Assembly (NCBI GenBank): GCA_036346275.1
Contig: CM070722.1
Location: 57,697,524 to 57,761,523 of the forward strand
Direction of reading: 5' to 3'
Source of the DNA: Otatea glauca
Lineage: Eukaryota; Streptophyta; Magnoliopsida; Poales; Poaceae
DNA length: 64,000 nucleotides
The notes beneath the pieces were generated by a model that was given only the letters and a program-made list of their open reading frames with translations, made no database searches and was not told where the DNA came from. Numbering within the stretch: the stretch's first letter is position 1; each line of letters begins with the position of its first letter. The translations under genes were made by a program, and so were the position numbers. Positions 1 through 10,826 of this stretch are shown piece after piece.

Positions 1-780
1 TATTTTAATTATTAATATTTAATTTTTAAAAATTCTGACATTTATGTTTTCCAGTTTATTTATTCACTGTTTTTGAATTTTTAAAATTATAAAATGAATT
101 AGTAAATTCTTGATATTTTTTCTGGATGTTTATACTGTTTTTATGTCGGCAAGATAAAAATATTGGGTCAGGATGACTGCCAGATATTTTTACCAAATTA
201 TTTTACCCTTTTACCCTGAGATATTTACACATGATTATCTTTGATTAGTTATTATTTTTATAAATTCAGGTTACCCACCGACTTAAGCAATCTGAGGAGA
301 GTCCTCAGATATTTATGGTGGCTTTGGTAAATTTTTGTTGAATTAACATTTTTACTTTTTAGAATTTTTCATTTATTATCTTCTTTGTTTCACTTTCTTG
401 CATTTAAAGAAAAGCCAAAAGAATATTCAGAAGATCCAGAAATTTCAGAAATTTCGAAAATAATACACAAAAGATTTTTCTTTCATTTTTCTTTATTTTA
501 TGATTTTTGAGGCTGTTAGAAGCTAACTCTGTGCTCTCTACATCGACCATTGATGTTTGCATGCATGGCCAGAGTTCCATCTCACGCATATGCTGGAAGG
601 AATTGAAAAGAGTCAAGGAGATCACGAGAAGCTCGTCACGGCCACCACAGAGATGTCTGGAAGGTAGCTTCATAGATCTCACTTCGACATTGCAAGCGAC
701 TACTCCTGGCCACAGGTTACTGTTCTGAGCAACTAAGAATCTGATTTACGCATTAATGTCCGGAAGCCTGCCAGATATTA
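1..780. other. AT-rich sequence, no gene seen
   Basis: This is mostly A/T-rich DNA. Short open frames near 404-728 have no recognisable motif and look like chance frames. I see no transposon end, tandem repeat or RNA gene here. Confidence 0.4.
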
Positions 781-1465
781 TTTGTCCGGCCGGCCACACT
801 TGAACCACATATATAGAGACTATATAATAGCGCCTGGGATTGCCGGTCGCTCGTCGATGCCACGTCACGTTTTTTGCGGGCAGGTCCTCCGGAGAAAACG
901 GTATCGCAGCAGGTCCTTCGTGCCTCCGCACGCTCGGCTGGTGCACGCGCCCGTGCGGGCCCCCACCCCTCCGTTCCATTCCTCGCGACACCGACCCCGT
1001 CCTGCTCGTGGCGCTCTCCTGGCCGTCGCCTGTTGCGATGGCTCTTTGCACAGCCTGGATTCGCGCCACGGGTTGTCGTCGTGCCTCGATCGGAGCTCCT
1101 GAAATCCCTGTGCCTATCTCGGCCGCTCCGTCCGCTTTCCTTCGGGAGCTTCGTCGTCTCCCCAAGTCTCGCTGGGTAGGTGCTTCAACCGCGACTCCTG
1201 TCTTCCCTCCTCTGGGAGCTACGGCGCCACCTCGCGTTCGCCTCTGTTGCTCCCGTGCGCTCGCCTTCTAGCAGAGGGGTGTTCTTCGCCTTCTCAGCCC
1301 CAAGGCAAGTACGTCCTTTCGCTTTGCCTACTATCTTACATCGATGTTTACTTTGTTTAGTCTTTGGATTCTTGTTTGGCCGCCCGAACTGCTGGTTATG
1401 TGTAGTCGCTGGGCTCCTTGCGCTGTGTTATGTGTCTACTCATGGCGCTAGCGCCATGTAAGGTT
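781..1465 (+). other. GC-rich segment with TATA-like leader, unassigned
   Basis: Base composition changes abruptly to GC-rich at about 780. TATA-like words (around 810-830) precede it, and CT/CG-rich leader-like sequence follows. Several overlapping frames are open for 90-140 codons on both strands, which is what GC-rich DNA gives by chance, and none shows a domain I recognise. It could be the first exon or 5' UTR of a lost gene, a non-coding RNA locus, or a fragment captured by a transposon. The flank from 1466 to 2151 is ordinary AT-rich DNA in which I see nothing. Confidence 0.2.
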
Positions 1466-2151
1466 TGTGTGGTTCAACATATAGTTCAATTTGATATTTC
1501 AGTGAGGCAAAGACAAAAAATAACGTCGAAACCTTCTTGCAAATGGTGTTTGATACGCTATCACTGTTTGTATGCTTATGTAGCCAAGTGAGATGAAAAT
1601 GCCATTTCTTTTATCTAAGAAAGGCTTCTTGCGATGCATATAGGTAGCGAAGCTAATTGCTCTTGCTCTTTTGCTTTGCTGATGTGTAGGCTGGATTCTA
1701 TTAGAAGGTTGCTGATGTCGCTGCTAACAAGAGAAAAAATTGAAGAGAATTCCGCCAGTTCAAAGTAAGGTGTATAGAGAACTAGCGTACGTTCGCACGC
1801 TTAATACACAATTACAGAACACAAATTTTCTCTGAATTACTAGCGCATATCAACCGGTGTCACCGTCCGGAACCATTGTCGTCCTATACACACGCTTGGT
1901 CGCGCCTTCACCTACATGCACGGCTTCAGCTGCATGCCATACCTGTCCTCACATCCATCCAAAGCGACGTGGCGTAGCACGCAACCATTTCTAGTATACC
2001 ATCAAGGCATCAAGTTGTAGCTTAGCTTGCAGCTATACTTTCTTCTAGTAATTAGTGCTGTATTATATGCGAATTGTAGTTATAGTGTTTGGGATGCTTA
2101 TTTGTAATTTTCTCTAAGAAAAAGAAAAAAATAGCTCAACAACACCGCAAA

Positions 2152-2422
2152 TGTTGGTTTCCTCCCTAGGAACAACTGCAAATAAATAACACATCAAAGA
2201 AACACACGCAAACAAATACAAAAGTTTTAAAGCAATTTTCTCTTGTGTTATTCATCTCAACCTTTGAGGCTAGTATTTATAGTACACACATAGACATATC
2301 TATGGAATAACTTGAAAATTAAGAAATAAATCGATTAGATCCGATTGCTGATTGCATTGTGATCTCTACTTGACTTGCAAATAGCTAGCAAACCTATAAT
2401 GGAAAATATGGATTATTTTTCA
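2152..2422 (-). repeat. Copia 3' LTR (minus orientation)
   Basis: A 271-bp block begins TGTTGGTTTCC and ends in CA. It is followed on its inner side by a pyrimidine tract (2423-2440), which is a polypurine tract on the minus strand. Read on the minus strand it contains a TATA-like CTATAAATA (near 2273-2281), as an LTR promoter would. It lies immediately downstream of copia RNase H coding sequence, so it is best read as the 3' LTR. The opposite LTR was not found, so no target duplication can be tested and the outer boundary is by motif only. Confidence 0.5.
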
Positions 2423-2440
2423 ATCTCTTCTTTCCCTTCC
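2423..2440 (-). other. Polypurine tract of the copia element
   Basis: A run of C/T on the plus strand (purines on the minus strand) directly abuts the proposed 3' LTR, the position expected for the plus-strand primer of an LTR retrotransposon. Confidence 0.45.
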
Positions 2441-2476
2441 ATAACATGGCAAGGCAACGATAAAAAGTCTTGATTA

Positions 2477-3640
2477 CTAATCTAGACTTGGTTGCACGAG
2501 ATCTTTGACGCCTAGCAGATTACGCATAGCTGCGAACATGACTTGAGCAAGTACCTTTGTGAGGATATCTGCACATTGTTCCCCTGTGCATATGTACTTG
2601 ACAATAATCAGTCCTTTCTCCACGCACGCTCTAGGTATCAATGTGTTTGCTTCTCCCATGAAACACAAGATTCTTCATCAATGCGATTGCTGATTTATTG
2701 TCACTGTACAAGACGACTGGAGTTAGGACTTCTCCCGTTACCTCATTTAGCATGCTTCGCAACCATATGCCTTGACATGTTGCTACCGTGGCTACCCTGA
2801 ATTCATCTTCACATATCGACAGGGCGACACTTTTCTGTTTTTGAGACACCCAAGTGATTATGTTCCCATTGAAGTAGAACGCTATGCCGCTTGTGTTTTT
2901 CCTGTCATCTACATCGCCTGCCAAGATGCTATCGCTGTAGCCTACAATCTTCTTGATGGCACCAAGCTCACTTTATTGCTTCCTGCCATTGGTGCTCTCA
3001 TGAAGCTTCACCATAACACAACGGCTCTTCTGCAGCTATGAGGTATAGATCATCCATGCCATCTATCTCCTCGGTCACTGTGTAGATGTCGTCGAGATTC
3101 TGATATCTGCAAGGCCTCCTTTCATCATCTGTTGATACAGACGAGATAGACCTCGCGCCTATTCCATCTCCTGTGGCTGCTTGTGTACCCACGGGTGTCA
3201 CAATACCTGTGCTTTCTGGCTCCTCCATGACAGCGATAGTGTTTGGCGTCGTTACGTCTAGCGAGCCAAATGGTATCAAGCCTAGTGACCATGGTGCTAT
3301 TGGGTCGTGTGGAGTAGCCTTCTGTTCCCCCCTCCTTTAAGCCCGTCTCACCAACACCTGTATTGTTAGAGATAGTAAACGTCGTCCAAGGAACATTGTA
3401 TACATTGTCGATGATGTCATCATTCCATGACCATTCCTTTCCTTCCTCGAACACCACATCAAGACTGATGTGAAGTTTCACTTGACGAGGATCATAAAGT
3501 TAGTGAGCCTTGCTGCCAGGATCCAAGTCTAGGTACACTAAGGCATTGCTACGATCATCAAGTTTCTTCAAATGTGGCTTTACCACCATGGCATGTGCGA
3601 CACACCCGAACACTCGCATTGAGGGAGATTCTCTTCAAGA
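2477..3640 (-). pseudogene. Truncated Ty1/copia polyprotein remnant
   Basis: Reading leftward on the minus strand, the order is: the C-terminal part of integrase with its linker (about 3640-3430, including a HISLDVVFEE-like motif typical of copia), a linker region (3279-2998), and then RNase H. The RNase H part (2960-2640) shows GYSDS, AGDVDDRKNTSG, WVSQKQKSVALS and YSDNKSAIAL, and the terminal segment with ADILTK (2668-2477) follows. The linker passes almost directly into RNase H near 2960-3000, so nearly the whole reverse transcriptase is deleted. The 5' half of the element (gag, protease, most of integrase, 5' LTR) is absent beyond 3640. Stops and frameshifts are present. It is a dead fragment that once encoded the retrotransposon enzymes. 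Confidence 0.8.
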
Positions 3641-4080
3641 TCGATTCGAGGGAGAAATTCAGAGCCCAAGGGAAGGAGTTCATCAAATAGAGAACAATCA
3701 AAATGATCCTGTTCCTGCACAAGACTAGAGTGAAAATAGGCTGTTTATAGTATTCTCATTCGAGGATGAGGATGAAGTGGAAGATAAATCAGAGCATGAC
3801 CACTTTTAGGATAAACTATGAATGAAATTGGATTTTGCCTTGGAATCTATCAATATTAGAATAAGAAAGCAGATGAAAGTGCTACAAACGTTCATATTTT
3901 AATTATGGCGATCATGATCATTAGACAAGCTGTGCCTCGAAGCATCTCGGATGTTTAGATATTCAATTACAAAATCTATAACCGGTTGTACGTGTCTTGT
4001 AAATGTCGTTGCATAAATATCTAAGGAAAAGAAAATTTCTAACAACAAATACTAATTATGGAAGTTCTTTCGAGAGAGGA
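3641..4080. other. Unassigned AT-rich spacer
   Basis: This lies between the copia fragment and the CACTA-type repeats. No coding motif, LTR edge or inverted repeat could be recognised. Confidence 0.3.
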
Positions 4081-4305
4081 AGAAACAAATGTGGATCACA
4101 GACGGTTCTTGATACAAACTGTCTATGATAGCCTATCACAGATGTCATAGATGGTTTGTATCAAAAACTGTTTGTGATAGGTGGTTCACAGACAGTTTTT
4201 GCCGTATGTGATACACCGTATTATCACTGACACATGCTTACAGACAGTTTAGAAAACCGCCTGTGATGATGTTTTGAACCGTTTGTTATAGCCTTTTCTA
4301 TAGTA
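4081..4305 (-). mobile_element. CACTA (En/Spm-like) terminal fragment
   Basis: The block consists of short inverted and direct subterminal repeats of the type TCACAGACGGTT and its complement (for example near 4096, 4150, 4185 and 4235). On the minus strand it ends at 4305 with TACTATAGAAAAGGC, which resembles grass CACTA termini with one changed base in the CACTA core. It abuts LINE coding sequence at 4306. No matching second end or 3-bp target duplication was found, so it may be a one-ended remnant or a small deleted element. It is distinct from the element at 4729-7606, which has a different terminus and orientation. Confidence 0.55.
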
Positions 4306-4725
4306 AAGAAACCTCCCTCTAATTGAATCCATTTTATGACGAATCTTATCTAGCAGCTTATAAAAACCCATAGCATACATGGGAACACTTGACAAACAAC
4401 TATTTAAAGTACAGCTCTCTCCATATGACAAATATGCGCATTGCCAAGTATCCAGCCTTTTTTCCACTTTTTGACGAACACAACCTACTCAGAAGCAGAA
4501 ATGTTTTCATCTCCTATTGGGAGACCAAGGTATTTCATTGATAATTTCTCAATTTACAATTAAATTTATCAGCAACTCTTTGTTGTTCTTCCGTCTCAAC
4601 TCCCAAGGCAAATATTTCACTCTTCTGGTAATTTATTTTCAATCCAGATATCTCTTCAAAACAGTACAGAATGAATTTCATCACCAAAATGTTCTCCCCA
4701 TTGTTTTGCATGAACAAAATTGTGT
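4306..4725 (-). pseudogene. LINE (L1-type) reverse transcriptase, C-terminal segment
   Basis: On the minus strand the frame reads through segments typical of plant LINE reverse transcriptases: ILFMQNNGENI, CFEEISGLKINYQKSE, the CKLRNY region, and KRLDTWQCAYLSYGE with SSVPMYAMGF. These follow the catalytic YADD box in intact LINEs. The segment continues exactly the frame that stops at 7610 on the other side of the CACTA element, so both were one coding sequence before the insertion. The YADD equivalent reads HADN across the junction, so a catalytic Asp has been replaced. Downstream LINE sequence is lost at the CACTA fragment ending at 4305. Confidence 0.8.
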
Positions 4726-4797
4726 TATATTAGACACATGAACCCGCGCGCCCGAAACTGGGTAAGAGCGAGGTCACGTCCCACGTCTTCAGACAAC

Positions 4798-6940
4798 ATG
4801 TCCTTTGCCAACCCCGCTAATGAGGAAGTGTCCCAACGCCTAATATCGTTGAGCACAGAATCTTTCGAGGGCTCTTTTCACTTCAGATAGAGAAAAAGAT
4901 ATACTCTCCACGACCTTGGAAAACAAGGAGCACCCGGGTCGCACTCAAGGCCTAAGTGTTTTCGTTCCCTGAAAAATGGGATTCGCACATGACTCCAACA
5001 CGTATCGGAGTAGGAAGAGAAGCAAATCCAAGCATGAGGAACGACTTGTAGCCCTGATTGAGGAAAGGGTTGAGGAAAGGCTCAGAGTGCAGTTCGATAG
5101 TCAGCTACGAAGCTTTGAGGAAAAGATGGAGCAAAGAGAGGCTGCGGAGAGGTAGGAACAGAACGCGCAAACCCAAGAAGCACAGGCGCAGTTCAGCTCA
5201 ACTAACCGTCGGAGCAGCTGCGCATTCGCCCCTGAGACGGACGTGGACGAAGCCAAATTTTCTCCCAACAAAATCTGGGTAATATACATGTCTGCAATAC
5301 TCCTTAGATAGACCTGTTTGACGTCTTAGCTAATTAATTGTGTACCCTTATGTAGGTGGCCATACTGTGCAATCTCTAAGTGAGGCTTACTAATGGCTCT
5401 GTTCCCCTTCGGGCTGTTTGGGCACGCGCGTATCCATTCGGTGCAGGGGCGTTAGTGCACGGTTGTACATTAGATCCAGGCTACGCAAAGATCCAAGTCA
5501 ATGGCGTACATAAAATTTGCAAAGACGTCACGCTGAAGATGCCCACAAACGATGAGATCATCACACTAGGGGATGCCATCGACACATTCATCCAATAGTT
5601 TAAGAAGGACATCTCTTTCGACGCCCGCCTAGAAGCACCGAAGCTACAAGCTCTACCGGAGCCATGTGTTGCACCAAAGGAGCTCGCCAAATCAACTACT
5701 GTGTCCCATCAGGCACAGGCCAAAACTGCAGTTCGGGCCAAGCCATCTCCCATGAAGACAATATTTGGTAGACGACGAGGCGGCGACAAGGGCAAATCGA
5801 AAAGGAGTACCACGTCAACCCATGACTATCCGTTTGCCCTGTTGGCACGACAATTCGAGTTGGGACAGTTGTTCGTACCGAAGAGCGCGAGGAGATCCTT
5901 ACTTTAGCGTGTATTAGATTGCAAGATTGGTGCATGGAACAAACCAACAAGCCGGTGGCACAACGTGCATCGAGTATCTCGGCCAGCTTCAAAGAGGAGC
6001 ATTTCTTACACCGGTTTTTAGATGGCTTGTTCGTGATCGGCTTCAATGACCTATTTGATTTGTACAACCTCAACGTCCTCGTTGCATCACTCATGAGATG
6101 CTGGACATTGTAAGTGTGTGCAATCACGGTGTACATTCGTGTCGTACCGATAAATGTCAGATATACATGATCCTTGATTTTGTATATGTAGATACATGAT
6201 CATATAAGCAAAAGCAAGGGAACAACCAGTGGGTTTCGTCGACCCACACATAGTGTCTTAAGCAAATCATGGACAAAAATTTACAAGTCGCCCACGAGTA
6301 CGTGGAAAAAGTACTGCTGGCTCAATAGGACAAAAAATTCATACTTTTACCTCACAACCCGGGGTAAGTGCTTCATCCAGTTGCTATACTTTTTTATTTG
6401 TACTATATAACGCAGCTTGAAGTTAGGTTGAATGACCATGACGATATACCTGTGCAGGTATCACTGGGTTCTACTTGTAATTGTATCAAGATATAACCGA
6501 TTAATTTACCTTGATTCCAAAAAGAGCGGCATGCACGACTTGGCACACATCAAAAATTTACTCGGCGCGGCATTCTCTGTTTACAAAGTTTGTGGAGGTC
6601 CACACAGGAAGAACCCAGCGACGCTGAAGCATATTTATAAGTTTTCGATATCCACTAGTACGCAATAATCCTTCACACTTCATAATAATACATTTCAAAC
6701 TAATTAACCTGTTATATTTTGACAGTGCCATCAGCAGCTAAAGGAGACTAACCTATGTGGATTCTACGTTTGCCACAACATGCAACTCCTCATTGGTTCA
6801 AAGGAGATCAATGTCATAGAGGTTTCTCAATCTTGCAACAATTATTTTCACCTACAAATTTATATAATGCAAGACTTTACTCTTCTCATCGACAGACTTG
6901 GCAATGCGCTGAATCTGCGTTGGAATAGGCTGACCTCCTA
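4798..6940 (+). pseudogene. Decayed Ulp1-like C48 cysteine protease ORF of a CACTA element
   Basis: The frame opens with an ATG at 4798, passes a charged coiled-coil-like stretch (5040-5160), and then a segment around 5440-5590 of the kind that precedes the protease in grass transposon proteins (LDPGYAKIQV, then LGDAIDTFI). The protease-type region follows: KEEHFLHRF, DLFDLYNLN and LMRCWTL (5985-6112), YVEKVLLAQ then LLPHNPG, HWVLLVI with the catalytic-type His (about 6463), YLDSKK with the Asp (about 6505), and CHQQLKETNLCGFYVC with the Gln and Cys (6726-6773). A clean GT-AG intron (6364-6458) joins LLPHNPG to YHWVLLV, and a second intron-like gap lies at 6658-6725. Several in-frame stops and frameshifts make it inactive. 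Ulp1-type enzymes cleave SUMO-like modifiers; in plant transposons their role is unknown. Confidence 0.75.
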
Positions 6941-7344
6941 GGTATCTGAGGACAACTCTGCGCCTTCTTGATGCGTGAGGTCATTAATCCAAAAGGCGAA
7001 TGCCACTCAAGCTTGCTTGATGAGTTGTGAATTTTTTAGATACCGTTTGGATTAATTTGTGAACCTTGTGCTGTGAATTTGTCATTTGTAGCTCTGAATT
7101 CAATTAGTTTATATATATATATGAGTTGATTTCTGAAATGGATGTGCTGTACATTGTATTGTACAACCAGAGTTGATTTCTAAAATGGATGCGTTGTATG
7201 TTCATATGAGATTCGAGCTCATTTCTAAATTGTATGTCATAATAATGCTGGTGATGCTCTATACTGTCTTTTGTTTCAGAGGGCATGGCTAGCATTTTCT
7301 GAGGCTAGCCAATAAATCAAAATTTAGTAAAAAAATAGAAAATC

Positions 7345-7606
7345 AACATCCCAGATGGTTCTTCTTAAGAACCATCTGTGATGTGGGGCTCATCACATAC
7401 GGTTTTTCTTTAGAACCGTCTGGGATAATATCCTCATCACATACGGTTCCAAATTGGAATCGTCTGTGATAAGCTTTTTCACTAACGGTTAAAAAAACCG
7501 TTTGTGATGACCTATTATCATCACTGACACTTTGATACAGATGGTTCACAAAACCGTCTGTGGTATGATTTGTGAACGGTCTGCAATGAGTTGTTGTGTA
7601 GTAGTG
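7345..7606 (-). repeat. Subterminal inverted repeats of the CACTA element
   Basis: Repeated copies of motifs such as ACCGTCTGTGAT, ACATACGGTT and AACCATCTGTGATG occur in both orientations, several as near-perfect hairpins (for example CAGATGGTTCTTCTTAAGAACCATCTG with its arms at 7353-7379). CACTA transposases bind arrays of this kind near element ends. Confidence 0.65.
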
Positions 7607-7609
7607 TAT

Positions 7610-8580
7610 CTGCATGCTGTAAATGCGTGAGCCTACCCTCAATCAAGTTAGGAACCAGCCCACTTAACCTGTCACTCTCCTTCGCAGCATCTAAAATATT
7701 GACAAAGCATCACCAATCAAATTGAACAACAAAGGGGATAATGGATCCCCTTGCCTCAAACCTCTGAAAGTTTAAAAATAGTCCTCCAACTCTGCATTTA
7801 TTCTCACACTAACTCTACCATTCTCCACTGCAGATTTAATCCAGCTCACACAGGAAGTTTTTCTTCTGTAACACCTCATACAGAAAGTCCCATTGAACTC
7901 TTTCATAAGCCTTCTCAAAGTCTAGTTTCAAAATTACCCCTTCTTGGTTATTTTTTCAGTTCATGTAAAACTTCATGCAGCAGAACACACCCATCTAGAA
8001 TAAATCAACCTGGGCTAAAAGCAGTTTGATTTCTGCTAATTATTGACTCTGCAGCTGTTGTCAACCTTTTTGTCACCACTTCATTGATCATCTTGTAGCC
8101 CACATTCAAAACACGTCTTGGCCTGTATTCCTCGAAGGTATTAGCATATTTAATCTTAGGTATCAATGAAATGACACATTTAACCAGCTTAGTTCGGCTC
8201 TTCACTATGTAACAGCCTAACAGGTCAAGCGCTAGCATTTCCTTCAGATTATTTTTAACCTGATCCCAGAATTCTTTGTAGAAGCTCAGTGTAAACCCAT
8301 CTGGACCAGGGGTTGTAATTTTTCATTTCCTTAACAGCAGTTTCCAACTCTACATTGCTGAAAGGTTTAATCAACTCAACCTTCTACAGTCACTCAATCT
8401 ATGTTTGTTTTTCCAGATGTCTGGATGCAGATGTATTGATCCTTTAGTTTCCTTACCAAACAAAGTTTTGTAGTAATCATAGATACGCTTTTTCAACTCT
8501 ACCAGTCCTGTAATCTCCCTATCCTCAAATAAAGTAAACTTACTCACATTATTTAAACAAGTGAAAAAAAGCTCTTGAGG
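7610..8580 (-). pseudogene. LINE (L1-type) reverse transcriptase, N-terminal segment
   Basis: Reading leftward on the minus strand, the order matches plant LINE reverse transcriptases: KFTLFEDREITG and YYKTLFGKE (8560-8450), TPGPDGFTLSFYKEFWDQVK (8320-8260), SLIPKIKYANTFEEYRPRRVLNV (8180-8100), then NQTAFSPG (about 8010). After that come LHEVLHELK and ILKLDFEKAYERV (7990-7900), GLRQGDPLSPLLFNLIGDAL (7780-7700), and the segment ending at HAD (7610), where the CACTA element interrupts it. Premature stops exist, and the endonuclease domain and ORF1 are absent, so it is 5'-truncated as LINE copies often are. Its continuation is at 4306-4725. Confidence 0.85.
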
Positions 8581-10345
8581 CGGTACTCGTGTAATTAGAT
8601 ATATCTGTATCGTTCGTGCTTAATAAAGGTGTTACTAGATTTCATTATATAAATTCGTATGAATAATCTTTACGAATTATTCGTATGCGTACGAGACTGT
8701 TGTAGCTTTTACTTACGAAAATTTTACTAGAATATGTCATCTATTCAGGAACTGAGGGAGAGTAATTGACTATGAGTATCCGTGGAGAAGAATCCATCGC
8801 AAACTTGCGAGATGCATGGGCGCAATCGTCTCTTTGCGTAGCTTAGAATTTGCTTCATTTCATTTTCAGAAAATCAATGTTAATTAATCGCAGCAAACGA
8901 AAAACAGCGGTCACAAGTTGACAACAACTTATCAGCTGCAGAAAAAGTACGATCGAAATTAAACTGCAACGAATTGGCTGCGTTTGACTATCACCTTTTT
9001 TTTGCATACACTAGCAATTTTCAAGCCTACTTTGATAATGTCTCCGAAACAAAATCACGTGCATCAGATTGTAAACCTATCACCGCGCCTCCCATTTGAC
9101 ACACAGGTATCATAACTAGCCCTTTTTTACCAAATCTTGAGGCCTAAATTTGCAATCCCTTTAGGTAGGTGCAGGTGCACCACAAGTTACACTCATCAAG
9201 TTGCGCATCACCTTTTTGACACATGTTGCGGCCAATGCCATGCATGAATGTTGATCTTGAGCCTCTTGTCATACAAGCAACAAATATCAATCTTAAGCCA
9301 AGTCACTACTCGGACATACAACGCATTGTCAAGAAACACCAATTAGCCCCTTGTTGGTCTGGTCCATTCTGTTGTGGACTGCATAGTGAAATTGGGCTTG
9401 AATTTGATGTTGAAATTCTGTGAATTAAAGTGTATTATTTTGCCCTACCAATGTGTGCCCAGATTTATTAGTGTTTGTCCAAGATTTCGACTAGCTTTGG
9501 CAAAAAAAAAGAAAAGAAATTGTGACCAAAAAATAATTAGCATGACGACAAGAATGGAATCTTACTAATTCTTGGCAATACACCGAATTCATGTTAGATT
9601 CAGTCCACGCAACCGGCAATACATTGGGTTAATTCGGCAGTGAGATCTTGAAAATCCACGCAACGGGAAATACATTTGGAGCTCTGTACTACGCGTTTAG
9701 CTGTGTTAGGATATTAGCTGTCTATATATATTGTCACGTAAGTTTTTTTTTTTTTTGCTGATATAGAAGAGAGAGGAGAGAGAGTATAGCTGTCTTTTCA
9801 TGAAGAGACGATCATATAAACAGTATAAAACACTATTACATGAGTTATTGTTTATAATAAGTACTTTTTCATATTATAATTAAAAGATGGTAGAATCTCA
9901 TAGATACAACTTTAAGATGATATCTATTATAAAGTTGTCTTTAGTTTTGTCTATAGATGATATGAAGTATATAGACATGCTCTTACGTGGAAAGCGCCTC
10001 TCTCAAAATGACATTAATCACAGGACCAGATAAGTATTTACCACTCCAGATGGAAGATGACACTGCCAGTCTACCACCGCTGTTTAAAAGTGTATGAACT
10101 ATTCCGTGTATTGGACGTCTTGGACGTCATGTTACCGACGATCAAACACTAAAAACTTGCAAATATGAAGCATATAAAAGATATAGTCACGAAAGACACT
10201 CACTTTATTAATACGGTGGGATCTGGATATGAGATGGATCTTTGAACCGGTTTAAGAATATATCCACGCATTAATAATTCCACAACATTAACAAAAGCTA
10301 GACATGCCTTATTCTTATCGACGAAGTCGGAAAAACCATACTGCT
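8581..10345. other. Intergenic sequence, possible MITE at 9715-9985
   Basis: No gene is recognisable. The stretch 9715-9985 is AT-rich with a poly-T run and a GA-rich patch and resembles a degraded miniature element, but I could not define terminal inverted repeats or a target duplication. Short frames at 9223-9568 have no motif. Confidence 0.25.
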
Positions 10346-10826
10346 ATTGTTAACTGCCTAACTGGTACAAACATGAGGCGCAACTTGCAGCATATCGTAC
10401 CGAGGCCTGAATCTCCCTATTTAGGTGCAATCTTACAAAATGCCATAATACGGCTGTAAGGAAAGCAAATATAACAGTGGATACCGAGAAAACAGCAATA
10501 ACCAAGCAGGAAAATGATTTTGCTTTCTCAGTTATGTTCAGAATTTCATATGACATTGTCAGACTACTGAGCAAATGAACAGAGATTAAAAATCTAGCAG
10601 CCAAAGTCGCATGAGTCAAGTAGCTATAGCTTGACAGGAAAACATATGATATGCAATTGTCTGCATTAGCATGGATCACGTCGTGTGCACAATTGGCACA
10701 ATTGTACATAAGCAATGCAACTAAAAGAGCGTAACCTCAATCTGAACAACTCTATGTGCAGTAGCTCCTCTTCGTGTCCAGGTACAAATCCGTATACTAA
10801 ACAATGTTCGTATCCATTTGATTCTA

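Larger units (their letters stand above)
4729..7606 (+). mobile_element. CACTA element carrying a Ulp1-like gene, inserted in a LINE
   Basis: The right terminus, read on the minus strand from 7606, is CACTACTACACAACAACTC. It is preceded inward by about 260 bp of inverted subterminal repeats. A 3-bp TAT follows at 7607-7609, and TAT also occurs at 4726-4728. If one TAT is kept and 4729-7609 removed, the flanking LINE reading frame closes without a shift, which supports these boundaries. The left CACTA terminus and its subterminal repeats are not visible, so the 5' end was probably lost, for example by abortive gap repair. The cargo is a decayed Ulp1-type protease gene. No TNP2-type transposase was recognised, so the element would have been non-autonomous. 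Confidence 0.7.

Noticed and set aside
840..1271. Possible coding exon of 143 codons in the GC-rich block
   Set aside because: All three plus frames and one minus frame are open here, and none has a recognisable motif or convincing splice partner.
10350..10715. A 121-codon minus-strand frame downstream of the acidic membrane protein gene
   Set aside because: It lies in the likely 3' UTR and has no supporting motif; the hydrophobic stretches are compatible with chance.
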